Below, piece by piece: positions 52,448 to 61,374 of a DNA stretch of 64,000 bases. The DNA lies in the NCBI GenBank assembly GCA_964588995.1, contig CAZPQM010000002.1, positions 62,001-126,000 of the forward strand, in the 5' to 3' direction. The DNA comes from CAZPQM01 sp964588995 (GTDB taxonomy: Bacteria; Pseudomonadota; Alphaproteobacteria; Rickettsiales; UBA8987). A model generated the notes under the pieces. The model had not been told where the DNA came from. It saw only the letters and a list, made by a program, of their open reading frames with translations, and did no database searches. Within the stretch, counting starts at the first letter, position 1. Each line of letters begins with the position of its first letter. Position numbers and translations under genes: made by a program.

Positions 52448-53683
52448 TTATTTCACGGGGTCATGTAAATACAGCGAGAGTGCCAAGAACATCCAGGCCT
52501 GTGTCCAGCGTAAATAGGTGATGCGGTTCGTATAGCGCTTATGCCGTTGATAGATGAACGCTTGTTTTTGTTCGTCCCACAGGTCAGACAGGCTCCGCTC
52601 GACAACCTTGTGCACGAGAGGATGATTGTCGTTAATCAGATCGGATAATATGACATATTGCGCCGCCGATTCCGGATCAATCGGATAGCGGTTATCCGCG
52701 TAGTATTTCGCCGTTCCATCCTGTTCAAAACAATTCTCGCGGTAAAATGCAAGGCCCTGTTTTATTGCCCGCCTGATAACAGGAGACCGGAGCCGTTGAT
52801 TCATGAGATAAAGCGCTTCCAGATTATATCCTGTATGAAAGCCGTCAATGAATTGGTGGTGCGGCTCGGTGCCATAGCGCCAGCTTCCGTTCTCCTGCTG
52901 TGCTGCTAACGTGGTCGCAATTGCCTGTTCGGCCAGCTTGCGGTAACGTGCAACACCGGAATGTTCATGCGCGAGGATACATACATAACACGCCCACAGA
53001 TTCGCATTATGTACCAGCGTATCGGAACCTGGAACATAGGCGAAATAGGGCTGGTCGGTCTGAACATTGCGGAATAAATGCGTTTCAACGAACTTTCCGG
53101 CTTCGATAAAGCTTTTTTTCGTTACTTTGCTGATTTCAGCGTTGTGTAATAGATCAAGCGCGCGGATAACATAAGCAGTCGTAATCACATTTGGCGTTGT
53201 TTTTCCTACGAAAAATGCCTTAGCCTGCCAGTCAAACGGGTAGCCCCAGGCGGCCTCTCCCCACTCTGTTCCGCACCGATGCTGCATAAGCAGGTCATAA
53301 CAATAATCAGCATCCTCAAATTGTTGCTGCCGTATAAACCCGCGCAGATAAAGACTGATCGCTTTAGCATTCTGCACTTTGGGCACCAGCGTTACAGGCC
53401 GGAAATTGACTGGGGAGCGTTTAAATAACTGCACCCATGCCAGCCGTAAAAACCGCGAGCGGTCCAGCTGAAGCATCTGAAAAAGCCTGCTGTTCAGGCC
53501 GTCAAACGGATCCCATCCCTTGTAGTCATGCTCTTTACCCAGCTGTTCGAGCGTATTAAGTATCTGGACTATATCTTCTCGGCTACAACCTGCCATCACA
53601 TACCGTCGATGATTAACTGATAGGAGTGTAATACTATCTTTCGGCTTGTAAATGCCATAGGCTGTAAACGGAGGTTTTCGCAT
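52448..53683 (-). CDS. Alpha/alpha-toroid protein of the capsule locus, function unknown
   Basis: Up to 411 residues, mostly helical, with repeated helix pairs that suggest an (alpha/alpha)6 toroid like terpene cyclases and polysaccharide lyases. Examples are NVITTAYVIRALDLLHNAE, HNANLWACYVCILAHEH and GYNLEALYLMNQRL, with QENGSWRYGTEPH resembling the QxxxGSW repeats. Similar proteins in glycan loci are uncharacterised. The longest start (53683) overlaps the divergent galE start by two bases. GTG-ATG at 53596-53591 (residues 30-31) would leave room for promoters and may be the true start. No ribosome-binding sequence decides it. Confidence 0.72.
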   Translation of the reverse strand: MRKPPFTAYGIYKPKDSITLLSVNHRRYVMAGCSREDIVQILNTLEQLGKEHDYKGWDPFDGLNSRLFQMLQLDRSRFLRLAWVQLFKRSPVNFRPVTLVPKVQNAKAISLYLRGFIRQQQFEDADYCYDLLMQHRCGTEWGEAAWGYPFDWQAKAFFVGKTTPNVITTAYVIRALDLLHNAEISKVTKKSFIEAGKFVETHLFRNVQTDQPYFAYVPGSDTLVHNANLWACYVCILAHEHSGVARYRKLAEQAIATTLAAQQENGSWRYGTEPHHQFIDGFHTGYNLEALYLMNQRLRSPVIRRAIKQGLAFYRENCFEQDGTAKYYADNRYPIDPESAAQYVILSDLINDNHPLVHKVVERSLSDLWDEQKQAFIYQRHKRYTNRITYLRWTQAWMFLALSLYLHDPVK

Positions 53684-54665
53684 GCATATTTTGGTAACAG
53701 GTGGTGCCGGCTATATAGGAAGCCATGTATGCAAAATGCTGGCTGAAACGGGGTATATACCGGTAGTGTATGACAATCTATCGCGCGGCTATCGCGAGTC
53801 AGTCCGCTGGGGTGTGTTGGTTGAAGGTGACATCCGCGATCCAGTAGAGTTGAGACGCGCTTTTACGACGTATTGGCCACAAGCCGTCATGCATTTCGCC
53901 GCCCTCGCCTCGGTCCCGGAGTCATTTGAAAGGCCAGACCTTTATAACGAAAATAATGTCGAAGGTACGGCAACCCTTTTAGCCGTTATGGAAGAGATGA
54001 AGATAGCGCCCATTGTCCTCTCCAGCACCTGTGCAGTCTACGGTATGCCGGAAACTTCCGGTCAGGTGAGGGAGGAGACTGCGTTGCGGCCCATCAATCC
54101 GTATGGAGAATCCAAACTGCAGATGGAAAAGCAGGTGCAGACCTACACGCAGGAAGGTCGTATTCGGCCAATGATTCTTCGGTATTTTAATGCCGCTGGA
54201 TGCGATCCGGAGGGCGAATTGCAGGACAAGCGAACACCTGTTACGGCTGTAATTCCGCTTTTGCTGCGTGCCTTTCGGGAGCAGCGCACTTTTCAGATAT
54301 TCGGACAGGACTACGATACGCCGGATGGTACGGCCATACGCGATTATATTCATGTAAACGATCTGGCGGCTGCTCATATTACCTCGCTTTCTGCGTTACT
54401 GGAAGGACATGCGGGTGATATTTATAACCTCGGAACGGAACGCGGTATTTCCGTACAGGAATTAGTTTCGGCTGCTGAAGAGGTGCTTGGAGCTCCGCTT
54501 AAGGTCGAATACGCTCCGCGCCGTCAAGGTGACCCGGCCGTAATGATTGCCGATAGCTCAAAAATCGCCGGAGAGCTTGGCTGGAAAGCGGGTATGAACG
54601 ATATTAAAGCTATCCTACGCACGGCTGTAATGGCCTCTGAAATACCTGTATCTGCGACGGGGTAA
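53682..54665 (+). CDS. galE: UDP-glucose 4-epimerase
   Basis: A 327-residue short-chain dehydrogenase-fold epimerase interconverting UDP-Glc and UDP-Gal (or the GlcNAc/GalNAc forms). The NAD motif is VTGGAGYIGSH (4-14), the catalytic Ser lies in SSTCAVYG and the Tyr-x3-Lys in NPYGESKLQMEK. DYIHVNDLAAAH and YNLGTERGISVQEL are conserved GalE blocks. It supplies a galactose-type sugar for the polymer. Its 3' end overlaps the convergent wzy gene by 51 bp. Confidence 0.93.
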   Translation: MHILVTGGAGYIGSHVCKMLAETGYIPVVYDNLSRGYRESVRWGVLVEGDIRDPVELRRAFTTYWPQAVMHFAALASVPESFERPDLYNENNVEGTATLLAVMEEMKIAPIVLSSTCAVYGMPETSGQVREETALRPINPYGESKLQMEKQVQTYTQEGRIRPMILRYFNAAGCDPEGELQDKRTPVTAVIPLLLRAFREQRTFQIFGQDYDTPDGTAIRDYIHVNDLAAAHITSLSALLEGHAGDIYNLGTERGISVQELVSAAEEVLGAPLKVEYAPRRQGDPAVMIADSSKIAGELGWKAGMNDIKAILRTAVMASEIPVSATG

Positions 54666-55883
54666 TGTTGTTTGCTCGCTTCTTTTAGCGTAAGCCGATG
54701 CATGTTGCCATTCATATCCGGCTGCGCTGATCAATATGAAATAACTGATCAAATGGAAGTGGTGAATAAAGGTATTGTCTGTAATCATGACCAGCAAATT
54801 ATAGAGAAAAAGGTAAAGCCCGAATGTATTCTGCTTAAAAATCATGAAGAATGCTAATAGCAGTATGGCAAACCCTACTATTCCGTAATCGTAAAAATAG
54901 AGTAGGTAAGAATTATGCACCTGCAGGGGATAATCAATCGTTACCTCAACCAGTTTGCGCGTTGAATCTCCAGGCCCATTGCCAAACAAAATATTCAGCA
55001 CCGACTGGCCCTGATACTGAGCGGAGAGGATCTGGTACTCCAGTAGTCGTCCCATTGTAAATTCTGATACGGTCGCTTCCGAGCCCAGTATATCTGATAG
55101 CAGAGCAAAGAAGTCATAGTAGTACATATTCGCAAGCCCTGCGCCGATGATCATGACTGGAATAAAGATATAGAGTAATACCCGCTCCCGTACGCGAAGC
55201 AGCATACTGATGCCGCGCGTTAACACGTATAAAAACAACACGATAATAACCGCCGAGAACGCGATACGCTTAAAGGCAATAAAAAATAAAAGAAAGGTGA
55301 TGACGGACAAGATCCGCTTTTTAAAGATAAGGCAGTAGATAAATATACCACCAAGAGGAAAAGCAAGCCCGCTTTCCAACAGCCCTTGCGAGCTAGCAAA
55401 GTCAAGTCCACCGCGTGTCGTTCCCCCTCCGGAGACCCAAAGAAACACAGTAGTCAGTGCAAAAATAAGGACCATACCATCGACGGATTTACCGGTAAAT
55501 TGCATTAGCGGTATAAACGCAATGATATAAAAAATTGGTTTAAAGGCATTGATCCAGGTAATCCAGCCAATAGGCTCATATTGAAGGAAAATAGACGGTA
55601 GTATTGCTACAATGTACAATACTAACGCCGAGGCAAATGCGCCATTAAAGTAGAAGCGGCTTCCTTTAGATAAGATCCATGCCAGCGCAAAAGAAATAAT
55701 AGGTAAGGCATAGACGATAAACCGAAGCGGAGAGCCTGTAAAAAAAGAATAAGCCGGGGCGAATAATAAACCGAACGCCAGCAGGAACAAACTCGCATGT
55801 AGCCGAGATTGTTCCACAGCATGGGCAGCATAATAATGCATATCTTTTTTCTGTAAGCGCATGCTTGAGACACTCCCCTTCAT
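54615..55883 (-). CDS. O-antigen/capsule polymerase-like membrane protein (Wzy)
   Basis: A 422-residue protein with about ten to eleven membrane helices and a periplasmic loop in the second half (about 270-330, with NILFGNGPGDSTRKLVEV and VHNSYLLYFYDYGIVG). The G-x-G-P and H-N-S-x-L motifs are typical of Wzy polymerases and WaaL ligases. Next to Wzx in a Wza/Wzc locus, Wzy is the better reading. The last 17 codons overlap galE and are rich in Arg/Tyr. It overlaps wzx by 4 bp. Confidence 0.82.
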   Translation of the reverse strand: MKGSVSSMRLQKKDMHYYAAHAVEQSRLHASLFLLAFGLLFAPAYSFFTGSPLRFIVYALPIISFALAWILSKGSRFYFNGAFASALVLYIVAILPSIFLQYEPIGWITWINAFKPIFYIIAFIPLMQFTGKSVDGMVLIFALTTVFLWVSGGGTTRGGLDFASSQGLLESGLAFPLGGIFIYCLIFKKRILSVITFLLFFIAFKRIAFSAVIIVLFLYVLTRGISMLLRVRERVLLYIFIPVMIIGAGLANMYYYDFFALLSDILGSEATVSEFTMGRLLEYQILSAQYQGQSVLNILFGNGPGDSTRKLVEVTIDYPLQVHNSYLLYFYDYGIVGFAILLLAFFMIFKQNTFGLYLFLYNLLVMITDNTFIHHFHLISYFILISAAGYEWQHASAYAKRSEQTTLPRRRYRYFRGHYSRA

Positions 55884-57202
55884 CGCTTCATCTTACCCCT
55901 AGCGTATTGAAACAGCCTTGTATAACTTTTCCACGACCAAATACCCGGATAGAGTCCTGTATATTGATGCAAGCGGACATTTAGCCATACGTTACGCACA
56001 AACAGGCCAAAAAAGATGGCCCAGCCGATGCCGATTAACCCTAGCCAGGACCCCAGCACCAGAATTAAGAATACGGTAAGAGCGGTCTCACCTATCGCAA
56101 TGCGAAGTGTAACACGCTCCTGACCGGTCAGCATATATATGTGTGTCGTCGGTCCGGATGCGGCATTCATTAAAAAGCCGGCGGCGATAAGGATCATGGG
56201 CAAATAAGCCGCTTGGTACTCCGGCTGTGTCAGCAGCGTAATGAGAGGAATGCCGTAGAGTAACAATAGCAAAAACAGAGCGAGCGCAGGTAAAAAAACC
56301 AGCCAGCAGCTTATGGTCAGTAACTTTTGTTGCATTTCAATATTACCTGCTTGATGCGTTTTGGAAATAATCGGCATAACGACAAACGCCATACACCATT
56401 GCATAAGACCAAGGAGCGAACCGAAGCGCGTCGCCGTTTCCAGAAACGCGGTTGCGGTCACCCCTAATAATAGCGGCGTAATTAATATCGGCAGGCGCAA
56501 ATTCAGGTTATTAAGCGCAAGCGTACCGAACATACGAAAGGCGGTTTGACGAAACTCGCTAAGGAAGGCGGTCTGCTCTGCGCCCTCCTGATACGGGTAT
56601 ACGCTCCGCACGAAAAAGCGATACAGCAGAAAAACCAGCCAGACCAGCATGGTCTGGACAGTCAGGATAGTAAGTAATGAATGAGCGTCAACCAGCACTA
56701 GAGTCAGAGTAATCAGTATCAATCCGGACGGAAGCAAAATCGATTCCGGAAAATGTGCCCGGACCTGTTTTTCTTTGGCTAGTAATTTGCCGGATTGCAG
56801 CGCGTTCAGCATATATGCCGGGGCGATCAGCAGGGTCAGTAATATCAGATGAAAATGAGGGTGTTGCCAATCCTGCCAAAACAGCCAGAGCACTCCTGGC
56901 AGCAGCATAATGTAAAATATAGCATGCACCTTCAGGCAAAAACGTACGGCATAGCGATGCAGCGTTACGATCTCTCCGATGGATAATGTCGGAGTATATT
57001 TCACGAAGGCGAGATCCATCCCAAACGCGCCAAGTGCTCGCACCAGAAACAGAACCGCATAGATAATACTGTAAATACCAACCAAAGCGATCGGCAGCGT
57101 TTTGGTTAATAGAATAAACCACAGCATTTGCAGGAAAATGCCACTGACGCGCATAAGAAACACTGACGTTAAACTTGTGAGAATATAGCGCGTCGAATAC
57201 AT
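55880..57202 (-). CDS. Wzx-type oligosaccharide flippase
   Basis: A 440-residue MOP-superfamily protein with about twelve membrane helices. It begins RYILTSLTSVFLMRVSGIFLQ and contains PILITPLLLGVTATAFLETA, LGLMQWCMAFVVMPIISKT and the pattern of paired helices typical of Wzx. It would flip the lipid-linked repeat unit for polymerisation by the product of the next gene, with which it overlaps by 4 bp. Confidence 0.85.
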   Translation of the reverse strand: MYSTRYILTSLTSVFLMRVSGIFLQMLWFILLTKTLPIALVGIYSIIYAVLFLVRALGAFGMDLAFVKYTPTLSIGEIVTLHRYAVRFCLKVHAIFYIMLLPGVLWLFWQDWQHPHFHLILLTLLIAPAYMLNALQSGKLLAKEKQVRAHFPESILLPSGLILITLTLVLVDAHSLLTILTVQTMLVWLVFLLYRFFVRSVYPYQEGAEQTAFLSEFRQTAFRMFGTLALNNLNLRLPILITPLLLGVTATAFLETATRFGSLLGLMQWCMAFVVMPIISKTHQAGNIEMQQKLLTISCWLVFLPALALFLLLLLYGIPLITLLTQPEYQAAYLPMILIAAGFLMNAASGPTTHIYMLTGQERVTLRIAIGETALTVFLILVLGSWLGLIGIGWAIFFGLFVRNVWLNVRLHQYTGLYPGIWSWKSYTRLFQYARGKMKR

Positions 57203-57281
57203 TTTTACTGCCGTTGGATAAAGAATATCGTTACAACATCAAATTCATAACAGAGTGCATTGCGCACGTAAAAGGAACATT

Positions 57282-58226
57282 GTGGAAGAGCCCGGAATTG
57301 ATGTCAGAACTGGTCGCACCTGGGGCGGGAATGTCAGTGAACGTGCCGCATTGCGGTTGATTCGCGCGGGTTCACACGGGTTTAGCCTGCTCCGCTTTCG
57401 TGGCTTGTGGCGATATACCCGGCTTATTGCAAGATTGCTTGGCATTAAACGGCGCATATGGTGCCGGTGCGAAGACGATATTGTTCTAAGTGTGGACGTT
57501 AGAGACCCTTATTGGATACGACTTATCGCCCCTTATTTCACCTACGAGCCGGATATACATACCATACTGAAACGCATAAATCATATTAATTATCTTTTAA
57601 TCGATGGGGGCGCCAATATGGGATATTGGTCCAGCTATATCACTAGCAAACTGTATCAAAAGCAGGCCATCGCAGTAGAGGCGCTGCAAAATAATGTCGA
57701 TTTATTGACGCTGCATTGTAAGGCCAATGAAAAGCGTTTTACGGTACTGCATCGCGCGCTATCTGACACCCCAGATCAGGAACTGACGCTCTATCAAACT
57801 GGCGGTCACGCGAGTGTGTCTCTTGTCGGTAGCGAGGAGGCAGCGCGCCATACCGAAACGGTTACCACAACTACTATCGACAAAATTATTACAGAAAATG
57901 CACCGCATATTCAGAATATTGTGCTAAAATTGGACGTAGAGGGGGTAGAGGTACAAGCATTGCAGGGGGCAAAACAGGTGCTAAAAAAACAGCCGCTAAT
58001 CTTATACGAAGACCACGGTGCGGACAAAAGTTCGCGCGTCACCGATTACATTATAAACGTACTAAAGCTGGATTGTTTTTATCTGCATGAAAGCGGCACT
58101 CAGCAGAAAATTACGTCTCTGGATATGCTTAAGGCGATTAAAACCGATAAGCAGAAGGGCTATAATTTTGCCGCCTGCGCAAAGGATTCGGTGTTTTATC
58201 CCCACATGATGGAGGGTGAAACGTGA
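57282..58226 (+). CDS. FkbM-family methyltransferase
   Basis: A 314-residue SAM-dependent O-methyltransferase. The SAM motif is LLIDGGANMGYWSSYITSK, and FkbM blocks TTTIDKIITE and VLKLDVEGVEVQALQGAK follow. I chose the GTG at 57282 with AAAGGA 5 nt upstream; an ATG nine codons earlier is also in frame. Family members methylate sugars in surface glycans. It overlaps the next exported-protein gene by 4 bp (ATGA) and is divergent from wzx. Confidence 0.87.
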   Translation: MEEPGIDVRTGRTWGGNVSERAALRLIRAGSHGFSLLRFRGLWRYTRLIARLLGIKRRIWCRCEDDIVLSVDVRDPYWIRLIAPYFTYEPDIHTILKRINHINYLLIDGGANMGYWSSYITSKLYQKQAIAVEALQNNVDLLTLHCKANEKRFTVLHRALSDTPDQELTLYQTGGHASVSLVGSEEAARHTETVTTTTIDKIITENAPHIQNIVLKLDVEGVEVQALQGAKQVLKKQPLILYEDHGADKSSRVTDYIINVLKLDCFYLHESGTQQKITSLDMLKAIKTDKQKGYNFAACAKDSVFYPHMMEGET

Positions 58227-59392
58227 AACATATCCTACTGGCGACGGTAGCTTCACTGGGCTTTTCCTTTTCGGCATCATCCGATAGCATGATACCGGAT
58301 GAAGTCATGATCCAGCATTACCTTTCCGATAAGTTTATTACCCCTTATACCGTACAATCCGGTACGCAGGACATGGCATCGCTGGAGGGTTATACCTACT
58401 TTGAAGGCGTTTATTTCCCTTACACGCAGCTTGCGGAAATGCTCGGCCTGTCTATTCTGCGAGATGAGAGCATATACAGCTTTAGGCATCAGGATATACG
58501 CTACGCTGTCGATACGTCTCGGCACATCGCTTATACCGGTGAGGCGCGCCAGTTGATTCCACAAGTGCATATTATTACCACATCGGACGAGCTGTATCTC
58601 CATGAGGCGTTTTTGGAAAACTGGTTGCCTTTTGATTTTATGGTCAATGTGAGGGGAAAACGGATCACTCTGCCTGATAGCAACAGGGACAAAACAGTTA
58701 CGCCTGCCGAGACGGAGATTGTAATTGAGGATTCAGAGGCTTCTGCCGCACTCCAACAGGTTATTCGTGCACGCCGGATAAGGGCGTTACCACCTTCCGG
58801 TCCGGAGATACGAGCAGCACAAAATGCAACTATTGCAGCTTCTGCCACTGTGTCAGCCGTACCAACCAATAAGCCGGCATTTCAACAGGCTTTACCGAAT
58901 ACTCCGGCACGTATTACCCCCCTGTCTAAACCGCAAAAACATCGTAAAGCTACTGCAAAGCGGGAACCAAACCGCTTACGGACTAAACCGTTATATGCCA
59001 GCCCAGAGCAACAGCCCGTAAGGCGGAATCTGCGCGAGTCTCTGACCATGGTGCATTACCGCTATAATACGCCGGCGGCGATGGTTACCACCTTTTACAA
59101 TGAGTATCATGTTTATCTGCCTTTGACATCCCTGATGCGGCAGTTTGATTTAAACGTCATAGAGAAAGCCGAACATATCTTTCACTTTCATCCCGGCGAT
59201 GTGCAGCATGCGTTTTATCTTGATGTTCATAACAAGCAGATAACCAGACATAAGCAGTCAGTGCAGATCGAGTCTGATCAGCTTTTCTGGAGAGACGGTG
59301 AATTGTATCTATCCACAGCGCTTCTTAATCAATGTTTGCCGCAGAAAATTCAGATGCGTGATAATTATTATCTCGAGCTATCCGGTTTGTAG
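58223..59392 (+). CDS. Exported protein with a duplicated copper-amine-oxidase-N-like domain
   Basis: A 389-residue exported protein with a short signal peptide (MKHILLATVASLGFSFSASS). Two similar domains occur at about 56-150 and 291-389. Each has a Tyr-Phe/Tyr-Leu-Pro-x-Leu-x2-Leu-x6-Leu start (YFPYTQLAEMLGLSIL and VYLPLTSLMRQFDLNVI), a central strand pair ending in an I-x-Y/R-T/H segment, and an L-Y-L-x2-A-x-L/LLN motif (ELYLHEAFLENWLP and ELYLSTALLNQCLP). The linker (about 185-285) is Pro/Ala/Lys/Arg-rich. The pattern recalls copper amine oxidase N-terminal (stalk) domains. The role is unknown; co-transcription with FkbM suggests a capsule link. Confidence 0.7.
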   Translation: MKHILLATVASLGFSFSASSDSMIPDEVMIQHYLSDKFITPYTVQSGTQDMASLEGYTYFEGVYFPYTQLAEMLGLSILRDESIYSFRHQDIRYAVDTSRHIAYTGEARQLIPQVHIITTSDELYLHEAFLENWLPFDFMVNVRGKRITLPDSNRDKTVTPAETEIVIEDSEASAALQQVIRARRIRALPPSGPEIRAAQNATIAASATVSAVPTNKPAFQQALPNTPARITPLSKPQKHRKATAKREPNRLRTKPLYASPEQQPVRRNLRESLTMVHYRYNTPAAMVTTFYNEYHVYLPLTSLMRQFDLNVIEKAEHIFHFHPGDVQHAFYLDVHNKQITRHKQSVQIESDQLFWRDGELYLSTALLNQCLPQKIQMRDNYYLELSGL

Positions 59393-61159
59393 CGTATCCT
59401 GAATCCGAACTATCAGCTCTTTTATAGCTGCTATTTCCTGCTTTACCCCGGCAATATCATGATCGGCGAGTTTGTGCGGATCGATAGCCCTTCCGGATTC
59501 GATAATAGGACGTATTCTGGCTTCCATATCATCGACAACCTCAAGCGCAGAGCTGATGGACCCTTTGCTGATGCTAATTTCAGGCTCCGTGCTGGTTTCC
59601 CATGATTCAAGCGTTTCCTTGCTTTGTTCCGCTAGACGCCCTACGCGAAACACAGCATCCTGCACCAGCTCGTCATATTCTTGCAAATCAACGCGGTGAT
59701 CGCGTAATATATCAGCCATTTCGGTGTCTGTGTGTTGATCCGGAAACGCTTCCAGCATAGCGGACAGACGAGCTACTTTTTCATCAAGCAAACTGATGGC
59801 CTCATGCACAATGTCATGCTGATGACCCGCGTTCGTTTCTTCCTGCAAAGGCTCGGCCTCCGCTATCTCTTCCGAAATTGCTTTTTTCTGTAATAATGCT
59901 TCGTGCTCCGTTTCCAAGTAAGCCAATTTATCCTGCAGAGCGTGCATTTCCGATTCGTGCGGATTGGCTTCTTCTTGTTCGCGGAAATGCTTATTAATAC
60001 GACGTATTTCTTCGCCAAAGGGCGCCTGATCCAGATATGCAAGATTACCACGTATTGCTTTGCCCGTTGCAAGACGCTGAAGCGCATCCCTCAGCATCCT
60101 CGAGGACTTCAGGCCGGCCATACGTAACACGAGATGACTCAGCACAAGCAGCAAGATGCCAAGCACCAAAAGAACCGCCTGCTTCACCGTTACCGGTTGT
60201 TCTCCTCCGGTTGCGGATTGATGCGGGAAAAAATGGACCGCGTAATAGAGTTGACCGGCCAGCTCAATCGGCCGCGCGATAACGTAGCCAAGTTGTTTAC
60301 CCTGATCCGATACTGCGGAAGCGGAGAATGAGGACGTATCCACCAGCGGCAGAAGATAATCCTGAAAAAAACGAACATCACCTGAAACGACATGCAGGAT
60401 AGAAAGGTCGCTGTCGGTGAGGTAAATCTGACGATCCGCTCCCACCTGATCGTGCAGCATCTCAAGATCGCTGAGAATGACCAGCTTGCCGAGGGACTCA
60501 CCGAAAGGAGATGTAATCGGATAGGCGGCGAGAATCGTCCCCTTGCCTGTATCGTCGGGGGAAATGGTAATAAGGTGGTTCGTTTCCAGCGGTTTCTGCA
60601 AAATGGCCTGTATATTTTTATCAAGCCCTTCGGCTTTTCCTAACGCATCTGCGAAATAAGCCGGCTTAAATACGGAGTAGATAATTTCATTCTCATTGGT
60701 AATGAAGAGCAAATCATCGTAGTTGCGGCTCTGTATCAAACTCCGCATGCGAGGGTGGTGCTCTTTATGAATGGCACTATAGGCAGAACCGTCCGGCGCA
60801 AAATCGAAATATTCCTTTTTCTCTTCCCCGTAGGGATTATCGGTAACATAAAGCTGTTTTACGCGTGAGCTTGCTACATCATCCAATTCCTTCCAGCCTT
60901 TATCCAGTTCAAAAAAGGCGGAGCGCGTCAGAGGAAGATTGCTGATATAGAGCAAATCCTGTTCCAGTAATGTCAGACTCTCGCGAGCGAGGTCCGTCGA
61001 AAGCGAAGCCACCGGCGATACATAATCCGGCACTTTTCCGGCACTTTTATCCGGCAACAGCCACAGCGTGTAACACGCATAAAACATGGCTGCCAGACCG
61101 CATAATAGCAACAGCAGCGACCCGTGTTTCACCGAACGATGAATCAGCGCGTTAGACAC
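59378..61159 (-). CDS. Membrane sensor-like protein with coiled coil and no output domain
   Basis: A 593-residue protein laid out like a chemoreceptor or histidine kinase: an N-terminal helix (about 13-34), a large periplasmic region (about 45-320) suggestive of a double Cache sensor, a second helix (about 328-346), a HAMP-like segment (RMLRDALQRLATGKAIRGNL) and long acidic coiled coils (about 390-590). No kinase, GGDEF, or chemoreceptor hairpin motif follows. It may act through protein contacts or be a structural envelope factor. It is convergent with the duplicated-domain gene and overlaps it by 15 bp. Confidence 0.72.
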   Translation of the reverse strand: MSNALIHRSVKHGSLLLLLCGLAAMFYACYTLWLLPDKSAGKVPDYVSPVASLSTDLARESLTLLEQDLLYISNLPLTRSAFFELDKGWKELDDVASSRVKQLYVTDNPYGEEKKEYFDFAPDGSAYSAIHKEHHPRMRSLIQSRNYDDLLFITNENEIIYSVFKPAYFADALGKAEGLDKNIQAILQKPLETNHLITISPDDTGKGTILAAYPITSPFGESLGKLVILSDLEMLHDQVGADRQIYLTDSDLSILHVVSGDVRFFQDYLLPLVDTSSFSASAVSDQGKQLGYVIARPIELAGQLYYAVHFFPHQSATGGEQPVTVKQAVLLVLGILLLVLSHLVLRMAGLKSSRMLRDALQRLATGKAIRGNLAYLDQAPFGEEIRRINKHFREQEEANPHESEMHALQDKLAYLETEHEALLQKKAISEEIAEAEPLQEETNAGHQHDIVHEAISLLDEKVARLSAMLEAFPDQHTDTEMADILRDHRVDLQEYDELVQDAVFRVGRLAEQSKETLESWETSTEPEISISKGSISSALEVVDDMEARIRPIIESGRAIDPHKLADHDIAGVKQEIAAIKELIVRIQDTLQTG

Positions 61160-61351
61160 ATTTTACCCCCTGCCATTGATGGCAATCAACTTATCTGGAT
61201 TAATCCATGTTTTGAGCCGAAGTTCAAGGAGATAATGGGCGTTGCATCCAAGCCCTCATCATTTCTGAAACCATAGCAGCACATAAAGCAGAAAATGCTG
61301 TACCACACAGTAAAGAGCAACGAAAAGCTTAGTTTTCCGGCTATTTTATGC

Positions 61352-61357
61352 TATAAT
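61352..61357 (+). promoter_or_regulatory. -10 box upstream of the gene at 61375
   Basis: A perfect TATAAT ends 17 nt before the ATG at 61375. The -35 region 17 nt upstream is poor (TTAGTT). A GAGG follows as a possible ribosome-binding site. The rest of the 61160-61374 gap shows nothing further. Confidence 0.45.
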
Positions 61358-61374
61358 CTTCACTAAGAGGCATT

